This document shows positions 25,851-34,074 of a DNA stretch of 64,000 bases, one piece after another (the stretch's first letter is position 1; the number at the start of each line of letters is the position of its first letter). Location of the stretch: positions 62,001-126,000 of the forward strand of contig NZ_JAQVCN010000001.1 of the NCBI RefSeq assembly GCF_028689785.1. The letters are read 5' to 3'. The notes beneath the pieces are model-generated. The model had not been told where the DNA came from. It searched no databases and worked only from the letters and a program-made list of their open reading frames with translations. A program made the translations under genes and the position numbers. This DNA comes from Zoogloea sp. GTDB lineage: Bacteria; Pseudomonadota; Gammaproteobacteria; Burkholderiales; Rhodocyclaceae.

Positions 25851-26711
25851 GTGATCGATCAGCAGACGAACCCGCAGGGGCAGGCGGCGATTCTGGGGAA
25901 ACACCGCGTAGATCCCTGTCGGTGGCGCCGCAAAGGCATCCAGCACCGACACCAGCGTTCCCGCAGCGAGATCCCTCTCGACCTCCCACATCGAGCGCCA
26001 GGCCAGCCCGATCCCGCCCACCGCCCATTCGTGCAGCACCGTTCCATCATTGCACTCGAAGCGTCCTGAGACCTTGATCGTGCGGGTCTGGCCTGGCGCA
26101 TCCGGGTCGGCGAACACCCAGCCCCGTTGCGGGTCCAGGGAGAGACAGTCGTGCTGCACCAGCGCATCGGGCGTCTCCGGCGTGCCGCAACGGACCAGAT
26201 AGGCGGGGCTCGCCACCACCACACGCCGGTTGTCGGCCAGGCGTACCGACACCAGGCTGGAGTCGCTCAACTCCCCGATGCGAATGGAGCAATCCACCCC
26301 TTCGTTAACCAGATCCACCAGGCGGTCGCTCAAATCCAGGCTGCACGTCACTTCGGTGTTGGCACGCAGGAAGTCACGCACCAGCGGCGCCACATGCCGC
26401 CGCCCGAACCCCGCAGGCGCAGACACCTTGATATGCCCGCTGGCCTTCACGCCCCCCAGGCTGACCGATGCCTCCGCGTTGGCAAGGTCGTTGAGAATGC
26501 GCTGACAATCCTCCAGGAAGGCACTGCCTTCAAAGGTCAGGCTGAGCTTGCGGGTGGTACGCACCAGCAACTTCACCCCCAGGCGCTCCTCCAGGGCATC
26601 GATACGTCGCCCCATCATGGCGGGTGTCACGCCATCAGCCCGAGCCGCCGCAGACAAGCTACCGCGAGTGGCCACACTGACGAAGGCTTCAATTTCTTTA
26701 AAGTTGTTCAC
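25803..26711 (-). CDS. LysR-type transcriptional regulator
   Basis: A 302-aa LysR-family regulator. The N-terminal winged HTH (FVSVATRGSLSAAARADGVTPAMMGRRIDALEERLG) is followed by a substrate-binding domain starting near residue 90. It is of the group with SGHIKVSAPAGFGRRHVAP and GVDCSIRIGELSDSSLV (CrgA/AaeR-like). It is divergent from the haloacid dehalogenase and malate synthase genes across an AT-rich 188-bp region, the usual arrangement for a LysR regulator and its target, so it may control them. The effector is unknown. Confidence 0.93.
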   Translation of the reverse strand: MNNFKEIEAFVSVATRGSLSAAARADGVTPAMMGRRIDALEERLGVKLLVRTTRKLSLTFEGSAFLEDCQRILNDLANAEASVSLGGVKASGHIKVSAPAGFGRRHVAPLVRDFLRANTEVTCSLDLSDRLVDLVNEGVDCSIRIGELSDSSLVSVRLADNRRVVVASPAYLVRCGTPETPDALVQHDCLSLDPQRGWVFADPDAPGQTRTIKVSGRFECNDGTVLHEWAVGGIGLAWRSMWEVERDLAAGTLVSVLDAFAAPPTGIYAVFPQNRRLPLRVRLLIDHLRSCFGRPDYWRGGA

Positions 26712-26899
26712 TTGATACTAAAAGTAAAAAATCATTTGATTTTATTATGGCTTCTTTTTTCTTTAGTCATTGAATAAACTTCGTCCCATTGAGGTGGAGG
26801 AGACAGGATCCCGAGAGGTGCCACCCGGCCACGAGCCAGGCAGATGCACCTCCGAGGAACCAACCACAACCCCTAATTTCAAGCACAAGGTCACAGAGC
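26712..26899. promoter_or_regulatory. AT-rich divergent promoter region
   Basis: The 188 bp between the LysR gene and the dehalogenase gene starts with a markedly AT-rich block (26712-26775) unlike the surrounding GC-rich DNA. It likely holds the lysR promoter and operator. I cannot assign a unique T-N11-A LysR box. Confidence 0.4.
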
Positions 26900-27592
26900 A
26901 TGGCTCATCCGCCACGAATCCAGGCTGTCGCATTCGATGCCTTCGGCACGCTCTTCGACGTCTATTCCGTCGGTCTCCTGGCCGAGCAGCTCTACCCCGG
27001 CAAAGGCGCCGCCCTGGCCGACCTGTGGCGCAGCAAGCAAATCGAGTACAGCTTCATCCGCAGCCTGTCCGGGCGCTACAAGCCCTTCTGGGACATTACC
27101 CGGGACGGTCTGCGCTTCGCCGCCGCCAGGCTGGGTCTCGAACTGGACACGGTGCGCTGCACCCAGCTGATGAACCAGTACGCCTGCCTGTCGCCCTTCC
27201 CCGAAAATCTGGGCGCCCTCAAGGCCCTCAAGCAAGCGGGCATCCCCACTGCCATCCTCTCCAACGGCACGCCCGGGATGCTGGAAGTCGCCATCAAGAG
27301 CGCCGGCATGCATGGCCTGTTCGACCACGTGCTGTCGGTGGATGCCGTGCACAAGTACAAGACCAGCCCCGACGCCTACGCACTGGCCCCCGCAGCCTTC
27401 AACTGCCCCGCCGAGCGTATCCTCTTCGTTTCCTCCAACGGCTGGGATGCCGCCGGCGCAAGCTGGTATGGTTTTCAGACCTTCTGGATCAACCGCAGCG
27501 GCCAGCCCCTGGAACACCTGGACGTGACGCCCACCGTCCAGGGCAGCCTGCTCACCGATGTTGTCGATTTTGTGGCGCGCCAGCGCGCCTGA
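26900..27592 (+). CDS. (S)-2-haloacid dehalogenase, HAD type II
   Basis: Hydrolytic dehalogenase of the HAD superfamily, converting (S)-2-haloacids such as chloroacetate to 2-hydroxyacids; 230 aa from the ATG at 26900. All residues known from L-DEX-type enzymes are visible: nucleophile Asp13 in FDAFGTLFD, Arg in EYSFIRSL, SNG(T) in ILSNGTPG, Lys in YKTSP followed by Tyr in PDAYALAP, and SSNGWDAAGA. It is 36 bases upstream of malate synthase A in the same direction and divergent from a LysR regulator. With chloroacetate as substrate the product would be glycolate, one oxidation from glyoxylate. Another small-acid substrate cannot be excluded. Confidence 0.88.
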   Translation: MAHPPRIQAVAFDAFGTLFDVYSVGLLAEQLYPGKGAALADLWRSKQIEYSFIRSLSGRYKPFWDITRDGLRFAAARLGLELDTVRCTQLMNQYACLSPFPENLGALKALKQAGIPTAILSNGTPGMLEVAIKSAGMHGLFDHVLSVDAVHKYKTSPDAYALAPAAFNCPAERILFVSSNGWDAAGASWYGFQTFWINRSGQPLEHLDVTPTVQGSLLTDVVDFVARQRA

Positions 27593-27628
27593 ACCTTTGT
27601 TTTCCAACCTTCCGATACAGGAGTCACC

Positions 27629-29227
27629 ATGAGCCTTACCCTCCCCGCCGGCCTGCAGATCAACGCCCCGCTTCAACCGGGCTATGAAACCATCCTCACC
27701 CCGGAAGCCCTCGAACTGGTCGCCAAGCTGCACCGCGCCTTCGAGCCCCGCCGCCAGGAACTGCTGAAGGCCCGCGTCGAGCGCCAGGCCCGCATCGATG
27801 CCGGCGAGAAGCTCGACTTCCTGCCCGAAACCAAGGCCATTCGCGAAGGCGACTGGAAAATCGCCCCGCTGCCCAAGGCCCTCGAACGTCGTCGTACCGA
27901 GATCACGGGCCCGGTCGAAGCCAAGATGATCATCAACGCCTTCAACTCCGGCGCTGATTCCTACATGACCGACTTCGAGGACTCCAACAGCCCGAAGTGG
28001 GACAACCAGATCCAGGGCCAGGTCAACATCTACAAGGCCATCCGCCGCGAGCTGTCGTTCAAGAACGAAGCGGGCAAGGAATACAAGCTCAACGACAAGA
28101 TCGCCACCCTGCAGATCCGCCCCCGTGGCTGGCACCTGGACGAGAAGCACGTCACCGTTGATGGCCAACGTGTTTCCGGCGGCATCTTCGACTTCGCCCT
28201 GGTCTTCTTCCACAACGCCAAGGAGCAGATCGCCCGTGGCGCCGGCCCGTTCTACTACCTACCGAAGATGGAAAGCCACCTCGAGGCCCGCCTGTGGAAC
28301 GACATCTTCGTGATGGCCCAGGACCACATCGGCCTGCCCCAGGGCACCATCAAGGCCACAGTGCTGGTCGAAACCATCCTCGCCACTTTTGAGATGGAAG
28401 AGATCCTGTTTGAGCTGCGCAACCACTCCGCCGGCCTCAACGCCGGTCGCTGGGACTACATCTTCTCCTGCATCAAGAAGTTCAAGAAGAATGCGGACTT
28501 CTGCCTGGCCCAGCGCAGCGCCATCACCATGGAAGTGCCCTTCATGCGCGGCTACGCCCTGGCCCTGGTGCAGGCCTGCCACAAGCGCGGCGCCCCCGCC
28601 ATGGGCGGCATGTCGGCCCTGATCCCGATCAAGAACGATCCGGAAGCCAACGAAAAGGCCCTGGCTGGCATTCGTCACGACAAGACCCGCGACGCCAACG
28701 ACGGCTTTGACGGCGGCTGGGTGGCTCACCCGGGCCTCGTCGCCATCGCCGCCGAAGAGTTCCAGAAGGTGCTCGGCGACAAGCCCAACCAATGGGAGAA
28801 GCAGGTGGAAGGCAAGTTCGGCCCCGAACAGTGGCTCGACTTCCGCCCCACCACTCCGATCACCGAAGCCGGCCTGCGCAACAACATCAACGTGGGCATT
28901 CACTACCTGGGCTCCTGGCTGGCCGGCAACGGCTGCGTGCCCATCCACAACCTGATGGAAGACGCGGCCACCGCCGAGATCTCCCGCTCCCAGGTGTGGC
29001 AGTGGGTGGTCAGCCCGAAGGGCATCCTTGATGACGGCCGCAAGGTCACCGTCGAGATGGTGCGCCCGATGATCGCCGAGGAACTGGCCAAGGTGAAGGC
29101 CACCGTCACCGCCCAGGGCGAGGACACCGCCAGCTACGATCAGGCCGCGGAGATCTTCGACAAGATGTCTCTGACTCCGGAATACCCCGAGTTCCTGACC
29201 CTGCCGCTGTACGAGGCGATGGACTGA
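27629..29227 (+). CDS. aceB: Malate synthase A
   Basis: Glyoxylate-cycle enzyme condensing glyoxylate with acetyl-CoA to malate; 532 aa, matching the A isoform (E. coli AceB is 533). The malate-synthase signature RNHSAGLNAGRWDYIFS is near residues 263-279. The catalytic Asp/Glu-rich C-terminal region includes MEDAATAEISRSQVWQW. GGAG lies ahead of the ATG. No isocitrate lyase gene is in the window. It is followed by a strong terminator. Pairing with a haloacid dehalogenase suggests a supply of glyoxylate from C2 acids in addition to the glyoxylate bypass. Confidence 0.97.
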   Translation: MSLTLPAGLQINAPLQPGYETILTPEALELVAKLHRAFEPRRQELLKARVERQARIDAGEKLDFLPETKAIREGDWKIAPLPKALERRRTEITGPVEAKMIINAFNSGADSYMTDFEDSNSPKWDNQIQGQVNIYKAIRRELSFKNEAGKEYKLNDKIATLQIRPRGWHLDEKHVTVDGQRVSGGIFDFALVFFHNAKEQIARGAGPFYYLPKMESHLEARLWNDIFVMAQDHIGLPQGTIKATVLVETILATFEMEEILFELRNHSAGLNAGRWDYIFSCIKKFKKNADFCLAQRSAITMEVPFMRGYALALVQACHKRGAPAMGGMSALIPIKNDPEANEKALAGIRHDKTRDANDGFDGGWVAHPGLVAIAAEEFQKVLGDKPNQWEKQVEGKFGPEQWLDFRPTTPITEAGLRNNINVGIHYLGSWLAGNGCVPIHNLMEDAATAEISRSQVWQWVVSPKGILDDGRKVTVEMVRPMIAEELAKVKATVTAQGEDTASYDQAAEIFDKMSLTPEYPEFLTLPLYEAMD

Positions 29228-29269
29228 GCGTTTGCACACAGCCCTGCCCGGGCACCATGGCCGGGCAGC

Positions 29270-29298
29270 AAAACAGGAGGCTTCGGCCTCCTGTTTTC
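29270..29298 (+). terminator. Intrinsic terminator after aceB
   Basis: A perfect 12-bp stem AAAACAGGAGGC / GCCTCCTGTTTT closed by a TTCG tetraloop and ending in a T-run, 42 bases after the aceB stop. A second hairpin (CTGCCCGG/CCGGGCAG) lies just before it. Confidence 0.9.
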
Positions 29299-29325
29299 GT
29301 TCACGTCCCCGGGCAAGCGTCCAAT

Positions 29326-29355
29326 AAAAAAACCTCGCCGAAGCGAGGTTTTTTT
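29326..29355. terminator. Bidirectional terminator
   Basis: A perfect 13-bp stem (AAAAAAACCTCGC / GCGAGGTTTTTTT) with a 4-base CGAA loop. It has a T-run on either strand, so it can stop transcription from aceB (+) and from the PEP-CTERM gene (-). Confidence 0.9.
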
Positions 29356-29378
29356 ATGTCTGCCGAAGCAGGCTGTAC

Positions 29379-30161
29379 TTACTTGGCAGCCTTGCGACGG
29401 ACAGCGCCCAGGGCAGCCATGCCGATACCCAGCAGCGCCATGCTGGCGGGCTCGGGGACCTGACCGGTGGGCGGGGTCACGACCGGGCCTTGGCCGACGT
29501 TGATGATGCTGTTATCGATGCCACGGGTGAAGTCGTAGAAGTTGTCGTACGGGTCCACGTCCTGAACCTGGAAGGTCAGGGTCGGGGTCGCCACCAGGGT
29601 ACCGTACAGGGCGGCCAGCAGGACGGAATCAGTGGAGCTGAACCAGCCGGTGTCGACCAGGTTGTCACGGAAGCCCTTGTTGGTACCGGAGCCAATCTGG
29701 GCGCCCAGGGAAGTGGTCTCCTGGGTATTCACCGCCGTCCAGTCACCAAAATTGAGGCCGTTCACCAGCAGGTTGTTGTCACCGTCATCGAAGTTGCCGA
29801 TACCGGTGTCACCGTCGTACAGAGTGAAACGGATCGAAAAGGACTGGAAACCACCCCCCAGGGCGGACAGCACGCTGGAGCTGAAACCGGTCTGAACACC
29901 AATGGTGCCGGGGTTGCCGCGGTAGCCAACGGGCGTACCGCTGTCGTAGAAGCCCACGTACAGGGAAGACGCAGCCAGCTGGCTGATGACGCGGGCACCG
30001 TTGGTGCCCACGGCCTCGACGACGATACCGCCGACGGTGCTGGCACCCACGGAGGTGGCGTCAAAACCGGTCGGGGTGGTGGAGGTGAAGACGCTAGCAG
30101 AAGCGCTGCCGGCAGCAAGGGCAATCGCGCAAGCGGCGGCGATCTTGTTGAGACGAACCAT
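29379..30161 (-). CDS. PEP-CTERM sorting-domain protein
   Basis: Exported protein predicted to be handled by exosortase; 260 aa from the ATG at 30161, which has GGGAG upstream. The signal peptide MVRLNKIAAACAIALAAG is followed by SASA|SVF. The C-terminus has VPEPASMALLGIGMAALGAVRRKAAK, i.e. the PEP motif, a short membrane helix and a basic tail. The body is Gly/Thr/Asn-rich, beta-type, without a recognisable enzymatic domain. The exosortase and EPS locus are not in this window. A near-consensus sigma-54 promoter lies upstream, fitting the PrsK/PrsR-type control described for other PEP-CTERM genes. Confidence 0.92.
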   Translation of the reverse strand: MVRLNKIAAACAIALAAGSASASVFTSTTPTGFDATSVGASTVGGIVVEAVGTNGARVISQLAASSLYVGFYDSGTPVGYRGNPGTIGVQTGFSSSVLSALGGGFQSFSIRFTLYDGDTGIGNFDDGDNNLLVNGLNFGDWTAVNTQETTSLGAQIGSGTNKGFRDNLVDTGWFSSTDSVLLAALYGTLVATPTLTFQVQDVDPYDNFYDFTRGIDNSIINVGQGPVVTPPTGQVPEPASMALLGIGMAALGAVRRKAAK

Positions 30162-30248
30162 GATGACTCCCTGGAAAAAATGCATCTGAAGTTGGACGAC
30201 GACACCAGTGATGCCAGGACTAAATCCGCAACACTTATACACAAACAG

Positions 30249-30264
30249 AGCAAATCTCGGGCCA
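30249..30264 (-). promoter_or_regulatory. Sigma-54 (RpoN) promoter of the PEP-CTERM gene
   Basis: The - strand reads TGGCCCGAGATTTGCT, which matches the -24/-12 consensus TGGCACG-N4-TTGCT at every position but one. Predicted transcription starts about 77 bases before the ATG at 30161. Confidence 0.7.
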
Positions 30265-30442
30265 GGGCATGGCCATGAATTAAAAATTCGTTAAAAATCA
30301 AAAAATTGTGTAAAGAAACAAATCTGAAGCGAAGCTAGAAACATTATTTATTCGCAGATTTGTAAAATATCCCGACATCCGGAACAGCGTTTGCCGCCCC
30401 TCAGCCCCCCTTCCGAACCAGTCTCCCCGGCAGGATCCCGCC

Positions 30443-30739
30443 TCAGCCACCGTCCGGGAGCAACGCCGCCAGCACCTCGTCCGCCACGCCGGTGATGCGG
30501 ACGCGCTTGGCCCGCGCGCTCTCGCCACTCACCAAGGCGACGTCGCTCCTGGAAACACCGCAAACCCTGGCCAGGTAGGCGATGAGCGCCGCATTGGCCT
30601 TTCCGTCCACCGGCGGTGCGGCGAGCCTGATCTTGAGGGCCTCGCCGTGAAGGCCGACGATTTCGGTCTTCTTCGCACCCGGCTGGATGTGCAGCGTGAG
30701 CATTACGCTGCCATCCGCCGCCCGGCTCAACCAAACCAT
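30443..30739 (-). CDS. yggU: DUF167 family protein YggU
   Basis: A small 98-aa protein of the UPF0235/DUF167 family. HIQPGAKKTEIVGLHGEALKIRLAAPPVDGKAN is the family core, followed by VSGESARAKRVRI. The molecular function is not established. It is the last gene of the yggS-proC-yggT-yggU run, starting 7 bases after yggT, an order conserved in many proteobacteria. Confidence 0.95.
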   Translation of the reverse strand: MVWLSRAADGSVMLTLHIQPGAKKTEIVGLHGEALKIRLAAPPVDGKANAALIAYLARVCGVSRSDVALVSGESARAKRVRITGVADEVLAALLPDGG

Positions 30740-30746
30740 GGCCGAC

Positions 30747-31319
30747 TCAGGCCAGACCGATCAGCATGTACTTGCCCATGGCCAGCGCGCTCAGAAGCAC
30801 CTGCAGCACCAGCAACAGGGCAATCGGCGTCAGGTCCACACCACCCACCAGCGGGATGACCCGCCGGAACGGGCGCAAGAAGGGCTCGGCCAGCGCATTG
30901 ATGAGACCGGCCATGAGTGCATGGGGATTGACCCACGACAGCACTGCCGACATCAGGACCACGCCCATCAGCAAATAGAGCGCCACCTTGACCGTCTCGA
31001 GAAGGCCCCCCCCCCACATCACCACCAGCATGCTCAGGGGATCGGCGATACCGATCACCCCCTTCACACCGAGCGCCACAAACACCACCAGCACCTGTAC
31101 CACCCAGGCCGGCAGCAGGCTGGCCAGATCCAGCCCACCCAACCCGGGAATGAAGCGCCGCAGCGGCAACACCAGCCAGTCGGTGGTAGCCACCACGAAC
31201 TGACCGATGGGGTTACGGAAGGAAATCCGCTGCCACTGCATCACGAAGCGGGCCAGCAACACGCCCGACAGCAAACCACCCAGGGTATCGACGATCGTCA
31301 GCAAAAGGCTACCGAGCAT
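30747..31319 (-). CDS. yggT: YggT family membrane protein
   Basis: A 190-aa integral membrane protein with two YggT repeats, each with two membrane helices. The conserved motif FMQWQRISFRNPIGQFVV..TDWLVLPLRRFIP occurs in the first and SWVNPHALMAGLINALAEPFLRPFRRVIP in the second. The family is linked to cell division and osmotic or potassium phenotypes in some bacteria, but its biochemistry is unclear. It lies 12 bases after proC. Confidence 0.94.
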   Translation of the reverse strand: MLGSLLLTIVDTLGGLLSGVLLARFVMQWQRISFRNPIGQFVVATTDWLVLPLRRFIPGLGGLDLASLLPAWVVQVLVVFVALGVKGVIGIADPLSMLVVMWGGGLLETVKVALYLLMGVVLMSAVLSWVNPHALMAGLINALAEPFLRPFRRVIPLVGGVDLTPIALLLVLQVLLSALAMGKYMLIGLA

Positions 31320-31331
31320 GTCCGTCCCCCG

Positions 31332-32144
31332 TCAGTCGCGGCCGAGCTGCTCGCCCAGCTCCCGCCCCCGGGCCTCTGCGGCACGCACGGCCCGCTCGAC
31401 CACGGCCGGAAAACCGTCCGCTGCAAACGACGCCAATGCCGCCGCAGTCGTCCCCCCCTTGGAGGTGACACGCTCCCGCAGCACGCCGGGCGACTCCTCA
31501 CTGCCGGCCGCCAGGCGGGCCGCGCCCAGCACCGTGTCGATGGCCAGCTTGCGGGCGGTGCTGGCGTCAAAACCAATGGACTCGCCCGCCGCCTGGAGGG
31601 ATTCGATGAAATGGAAAACGTAGGCAGGCCCGCTCCCGGATATGGCAGTCACGCCGTCGATCTGCGCTTCATCGGCAACCCACACCGTACTCCCAACTGC
31701 AGCCAGCACACGCTCGGCGGCAGCTCGGCCGGCCTCGTCCACCCCAGCGCTGGCAAACAGGCCGGTGATGCCGGCACCGATCAGAGCCGGCGTATTGGGC
31801 ATGGCCCGCACCAGGTTGCCGTAGCCCCCCAGCCAGCGGCCGATGTCCACCAGGCGCAGGCCGGCGGCAATGCTCACCACCACCTGGCGCGTCAGCCGGC
31901 CAGCGATGGGGGCAACGGCACCCCGGAGTTGCTGGGGCTTGACCGCCAGCACCAGCACGTCGCAGGCCAGCGCCTGCTCGTCCAGGCTTTCCACGGCACG
32001 CACACCGAAGTTGCTCGCCAGCTTGTTGCGGCCCTCGGCACTGAGCTCGATGGCCTGCAGTTCGTCAGCCTTGAAGCCTTGCTTGAGCAGGCCGCCGATC
32101 AGGGCTGCTGCCATGTTGCCGCCGCCCAGGAAGGTGATTTTCAT
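31332..32144 (-). CDS. proC: Pyrroline-5-carboxylate reductase
   Basis: Final step of proline synthesis: NAD(P)H-dependent reduction of 1-pyrroline-5-carboxylate. Its 270 aa are typical. An N-terminal Rossmann motif FLGGGNMAAALIGGLL is followed by VLAVKPQQ. The C-terminal ProC signature begins at ITAISGSGPAYVF and continues to ESPGVLRERVTSKGGTT. It is downstream of yggS in the conserved yggS-proC-yggT order. Confidence 0.97.
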   Translation of the reverse strand: MKITFLGGGNMAAALIGGLLKQGFKADELQAIELSAEGRNKLASNFGVRAVESLDEQALACDVLVLAVKPQQLRGAVAPIAGRLTRQVVVSIAAGLRLVDIGRWLGGYGNLVRAMPNTPALIGAGITGLFASAGVDEAGRAAAERVLAAVGSTVWVADEAQIDGVTAISGSGPAYVFHFIESLQAAGESIGFDASTARKLAIDTVLGAARLAAGSEESPGVLRERVTSKGGTTAAALASFAADGFPAVVERAVRAAEARGRELGEQLGRD

Positions 32145-32177
32145 CGGTTCGTTCCAGTGTTGAGTGAATTTGTTGGG

Positions 32178-32873
32178 TCAGGCCCGCGCGCCGAAGATCG
32201 CAGTGCCCACCCGGACTATCGTCGTGCCTTCGGCCACCGCGGCCTCGAGATCGTCCGACATGCCCATGGAGAGGGTATCGAGGAGCAGCCCGGAGGCGAC
32301 CAGGCCGTCCTTCAGCTGCCGCAGGGTGGCAAAACGTGCCCGCTGCAAGCCTACATCCGATGTTGCTTCGGGGATGGTCATCAGCCCGCGCAGTTGCAGG
32401 CGCGGGAGGGCAGCCACCGCCCGGGCCAGCTCAGGCAGGGCATCGGGGGCGACACCGCTCTTGCTGGCCTCGCCACTCACGTTGACCTGGATGCACACCT
32501 GCAGGGGCGGCAGATGCACGTCCCGCTGCTCGGACAGACGCTGGGCGATACGAAGGCGATCGACAGAGTGCACCCACGCAAAGGCATTCGCCACCGGGCG
32601 GGTCTTGTTGCTCTGCAGCGGGCCGATGAAGTGCCACTCAAGGCTCAGGCCTGCCAGCACATCGAGCTTGTCGATGGCCTCCTGCACATAGCTTTCGCCA
32701 AAGGCCCGCTGGCCTGCGCTTGCAGCCGCCTGCACGCTTTCGGCCGGCCAGGTCTTGCTGACCGCCAGCAGGCGTACTTCGGAGGGATCACGGCCGGAGG
32801 CGATGGCAGCCTGCGCAATGCGCTCGGCGATGTTTTGCAGGCGGGCGGATATGCCTGATTTATAATCTTGCAA
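32178..32873 (-). CDS. yggS: PLP homeostasis protein YggS
   Basis: A 231-aa alanine-racemase-fold protein that binds pyridoxal 5'-phosphate and buffers PLP levels (PLPBP/YggS). The PLP Lys lies in LLAVSKTWP. The conserved WHFIGPLQSNK, LRGLMTIPE, SMGMSDDLEAA and VRVGTAIFGAR motifs are all present. The best start is a TTG at 32873; no ATG gives a full N-terminus. It is divergent from pilT with 96 bases between start codons. Confidence 0.93.
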   Translation of the reverse strand: MQDYKSGISARLQNIAERIAQAAIASGRDPSEVRLLAVSKTWPAESVQAAASAGQRAFGESYVQEAIDKLDVLAGLSLEWHFIGPLQSNKTRPVANAFAWVHSVDRLRIAQRLSEQRDVHLPPLQVCIQVNVSGEASKSGVAPDALPELARAVAALPRLQLRGLMTIPEATSDVGLQRARFATLRQLKDGLVASGLLLDTLSMGMSDDLEAAVAEGTTIVRVGTAIFGARA

Positions 32874-32969
32874 AGCTCAATTTCTGGGCAGTCGGGGCTC
32901 TTGAGTATAGCATCGGCTCCGAGCCCGACTTCCCGCCCGACAATCCCTGCCCTGCCGCGAGTCCCCACG

Positions 32970-34013
32970 ATGGATATCACCGAACTGCTGGCCTTTACAG
33001 TCAAGAACAAGGCGTCCGACCTGCACGTTTCAGCTGGCCTGCCACCCATGATCCGGGTCCATGGCGACGTGCGCCGGATCAACCTGCCCGCCCTCGCCCA
33101 CAAGGACGTCCATGGCATGGTGTACGACATCATGAATGACGCCCAGCGCAAGCAGTACGAAGAATATCTGGAGACCGACTTTTCCTTCGAGATCCCCAAC
33201 CTGGCGCGCTTCCGGGTGAACGCCTTCAACCAGAACCGCGGTGCGGCCGCCGTGTTCCGGGTCATTCCCTCCAAGGTCATGACCCTCGAAGAACTCAACT
33301 GTCCGAAGATATTCAAGGAGATCGCCAACCAGCCCCGAGGCATCGTGCTGGTCACCGGCCCCACCGGCTCAGGCAAATCCACCACCCTCGCGGCGATGGT
33401 CGACTACGTGAATGAAAACGAGTACGGCCACATCCTGACCATCGAAGACCCTATCGAATTCGTCCATGAATCCAAGCGCTGCCTGATCAACCAGCGCGAA
33501 GTGTCCCGCGACACCCAGTCCTTCAACGCCGCCCTGCGCTCCGCCCTGCGGGAAGATCCGGACGTGGTGCTGGTGGGCGAAATGCGCGACCTGGAAACCA
33601 TCCGCCTGGCCCTAACCGCCGCCGAAACCGGCCACCTGGTATTCGGCACCCTGCACACCTCGTCGGCCGCCAAGACCATCGACCGTATCGTGGACGTTTT
33701 CCCCGCCAACGAAAAGGACATGGTTCGGGCAATGATGTCCGAGTCCCTGCGGGCGGTGATTTCGCAAACCCTGCTCAAGACCAAGGACGGCACCGGCCGC
33801 GTGGCCGCCCACGAGATCATGATCGGCACCCCCGCCATCCGCAACCTGATCCGGGAAAACAAGGTGGCGCAGATGTACTCCGCCATCCAGACCGGCCAGA
33901 ACATCGGCATGCAGACCCTCGACCAGTGCCTGGCAGACATGGTCCGGCGCAACATCGTGTCGGGCTCGGAAGCCCGCCTGCGCGCCCAGAACAAGGACAG
34001 CTTCCCCGCCTGA
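32970..34013 (+). CDS. pilT: Type IV pilus retraction ATPase PilT
   Basis: Hexameric ATPase that depolymerises type IV pili for twitching and DNA uptake; 347 aa from the ATG at 32970. It opens MDITELLAFTVKNKASDLHVS. Walker [11 protein letters not shown] is near residues 130-139, with the Asp box EDPIEFVH, Walker B GEMRDLETI and His box GHLVFGTLHT. The C-terminal AIRNLIRE motif specific to PilT is intact. It is followed 61 bases later by pilU. Confidence 0.98.
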   Translation: MDITELLAFTVKNKASDLHVSAGLPPMIRVHGDVRRINLPALAHKDVHGMVYDIMNDAQRKQYEEYLETDFSFEIPNLARFRVNAFNQNRGAAAVFRVIPSKVMTLEELNCPKIFKEIANQPRGIVLVTGPTGSGKSTTLAAMVDYVNENEYGHILTIEDPIEFVHESKRCLINQREVSRDTQSFNAALRSALREDPDVVLVGEMRDLETIRLALTAAETGHLVFGTLHTSSAAKTIDRIVDVFPANEKDMVRAMMSESLRAVISQTLLKTKDGTGRVAAHEIMIGTPAIRNLIRENKVAQMYSAIQTGQNIGMQTLDQCLADMVRRNIVSGSEARLRAQNKDSFPA

Positions 34014-34074
34014 GCCTCGGGAAGCCCCACCGCTCCACCAGACAGCCGGCCCGCCCCGGCAACAGGAACCCACC

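Noticed and set aside
26891..28213. 440-codon - strand ORF opposite the dehalogenase and aceB
   Set aside because: Antisense to two genes with all catalytic motifs intact; no domain or ribosome-binding site.
30687..32858. 723-codon + strand ORF opposite yggT-proC-yggS
   Set aside because: Spans three conserved genes in antisense, Gln/His/Arg-rich, no recognisable domain.
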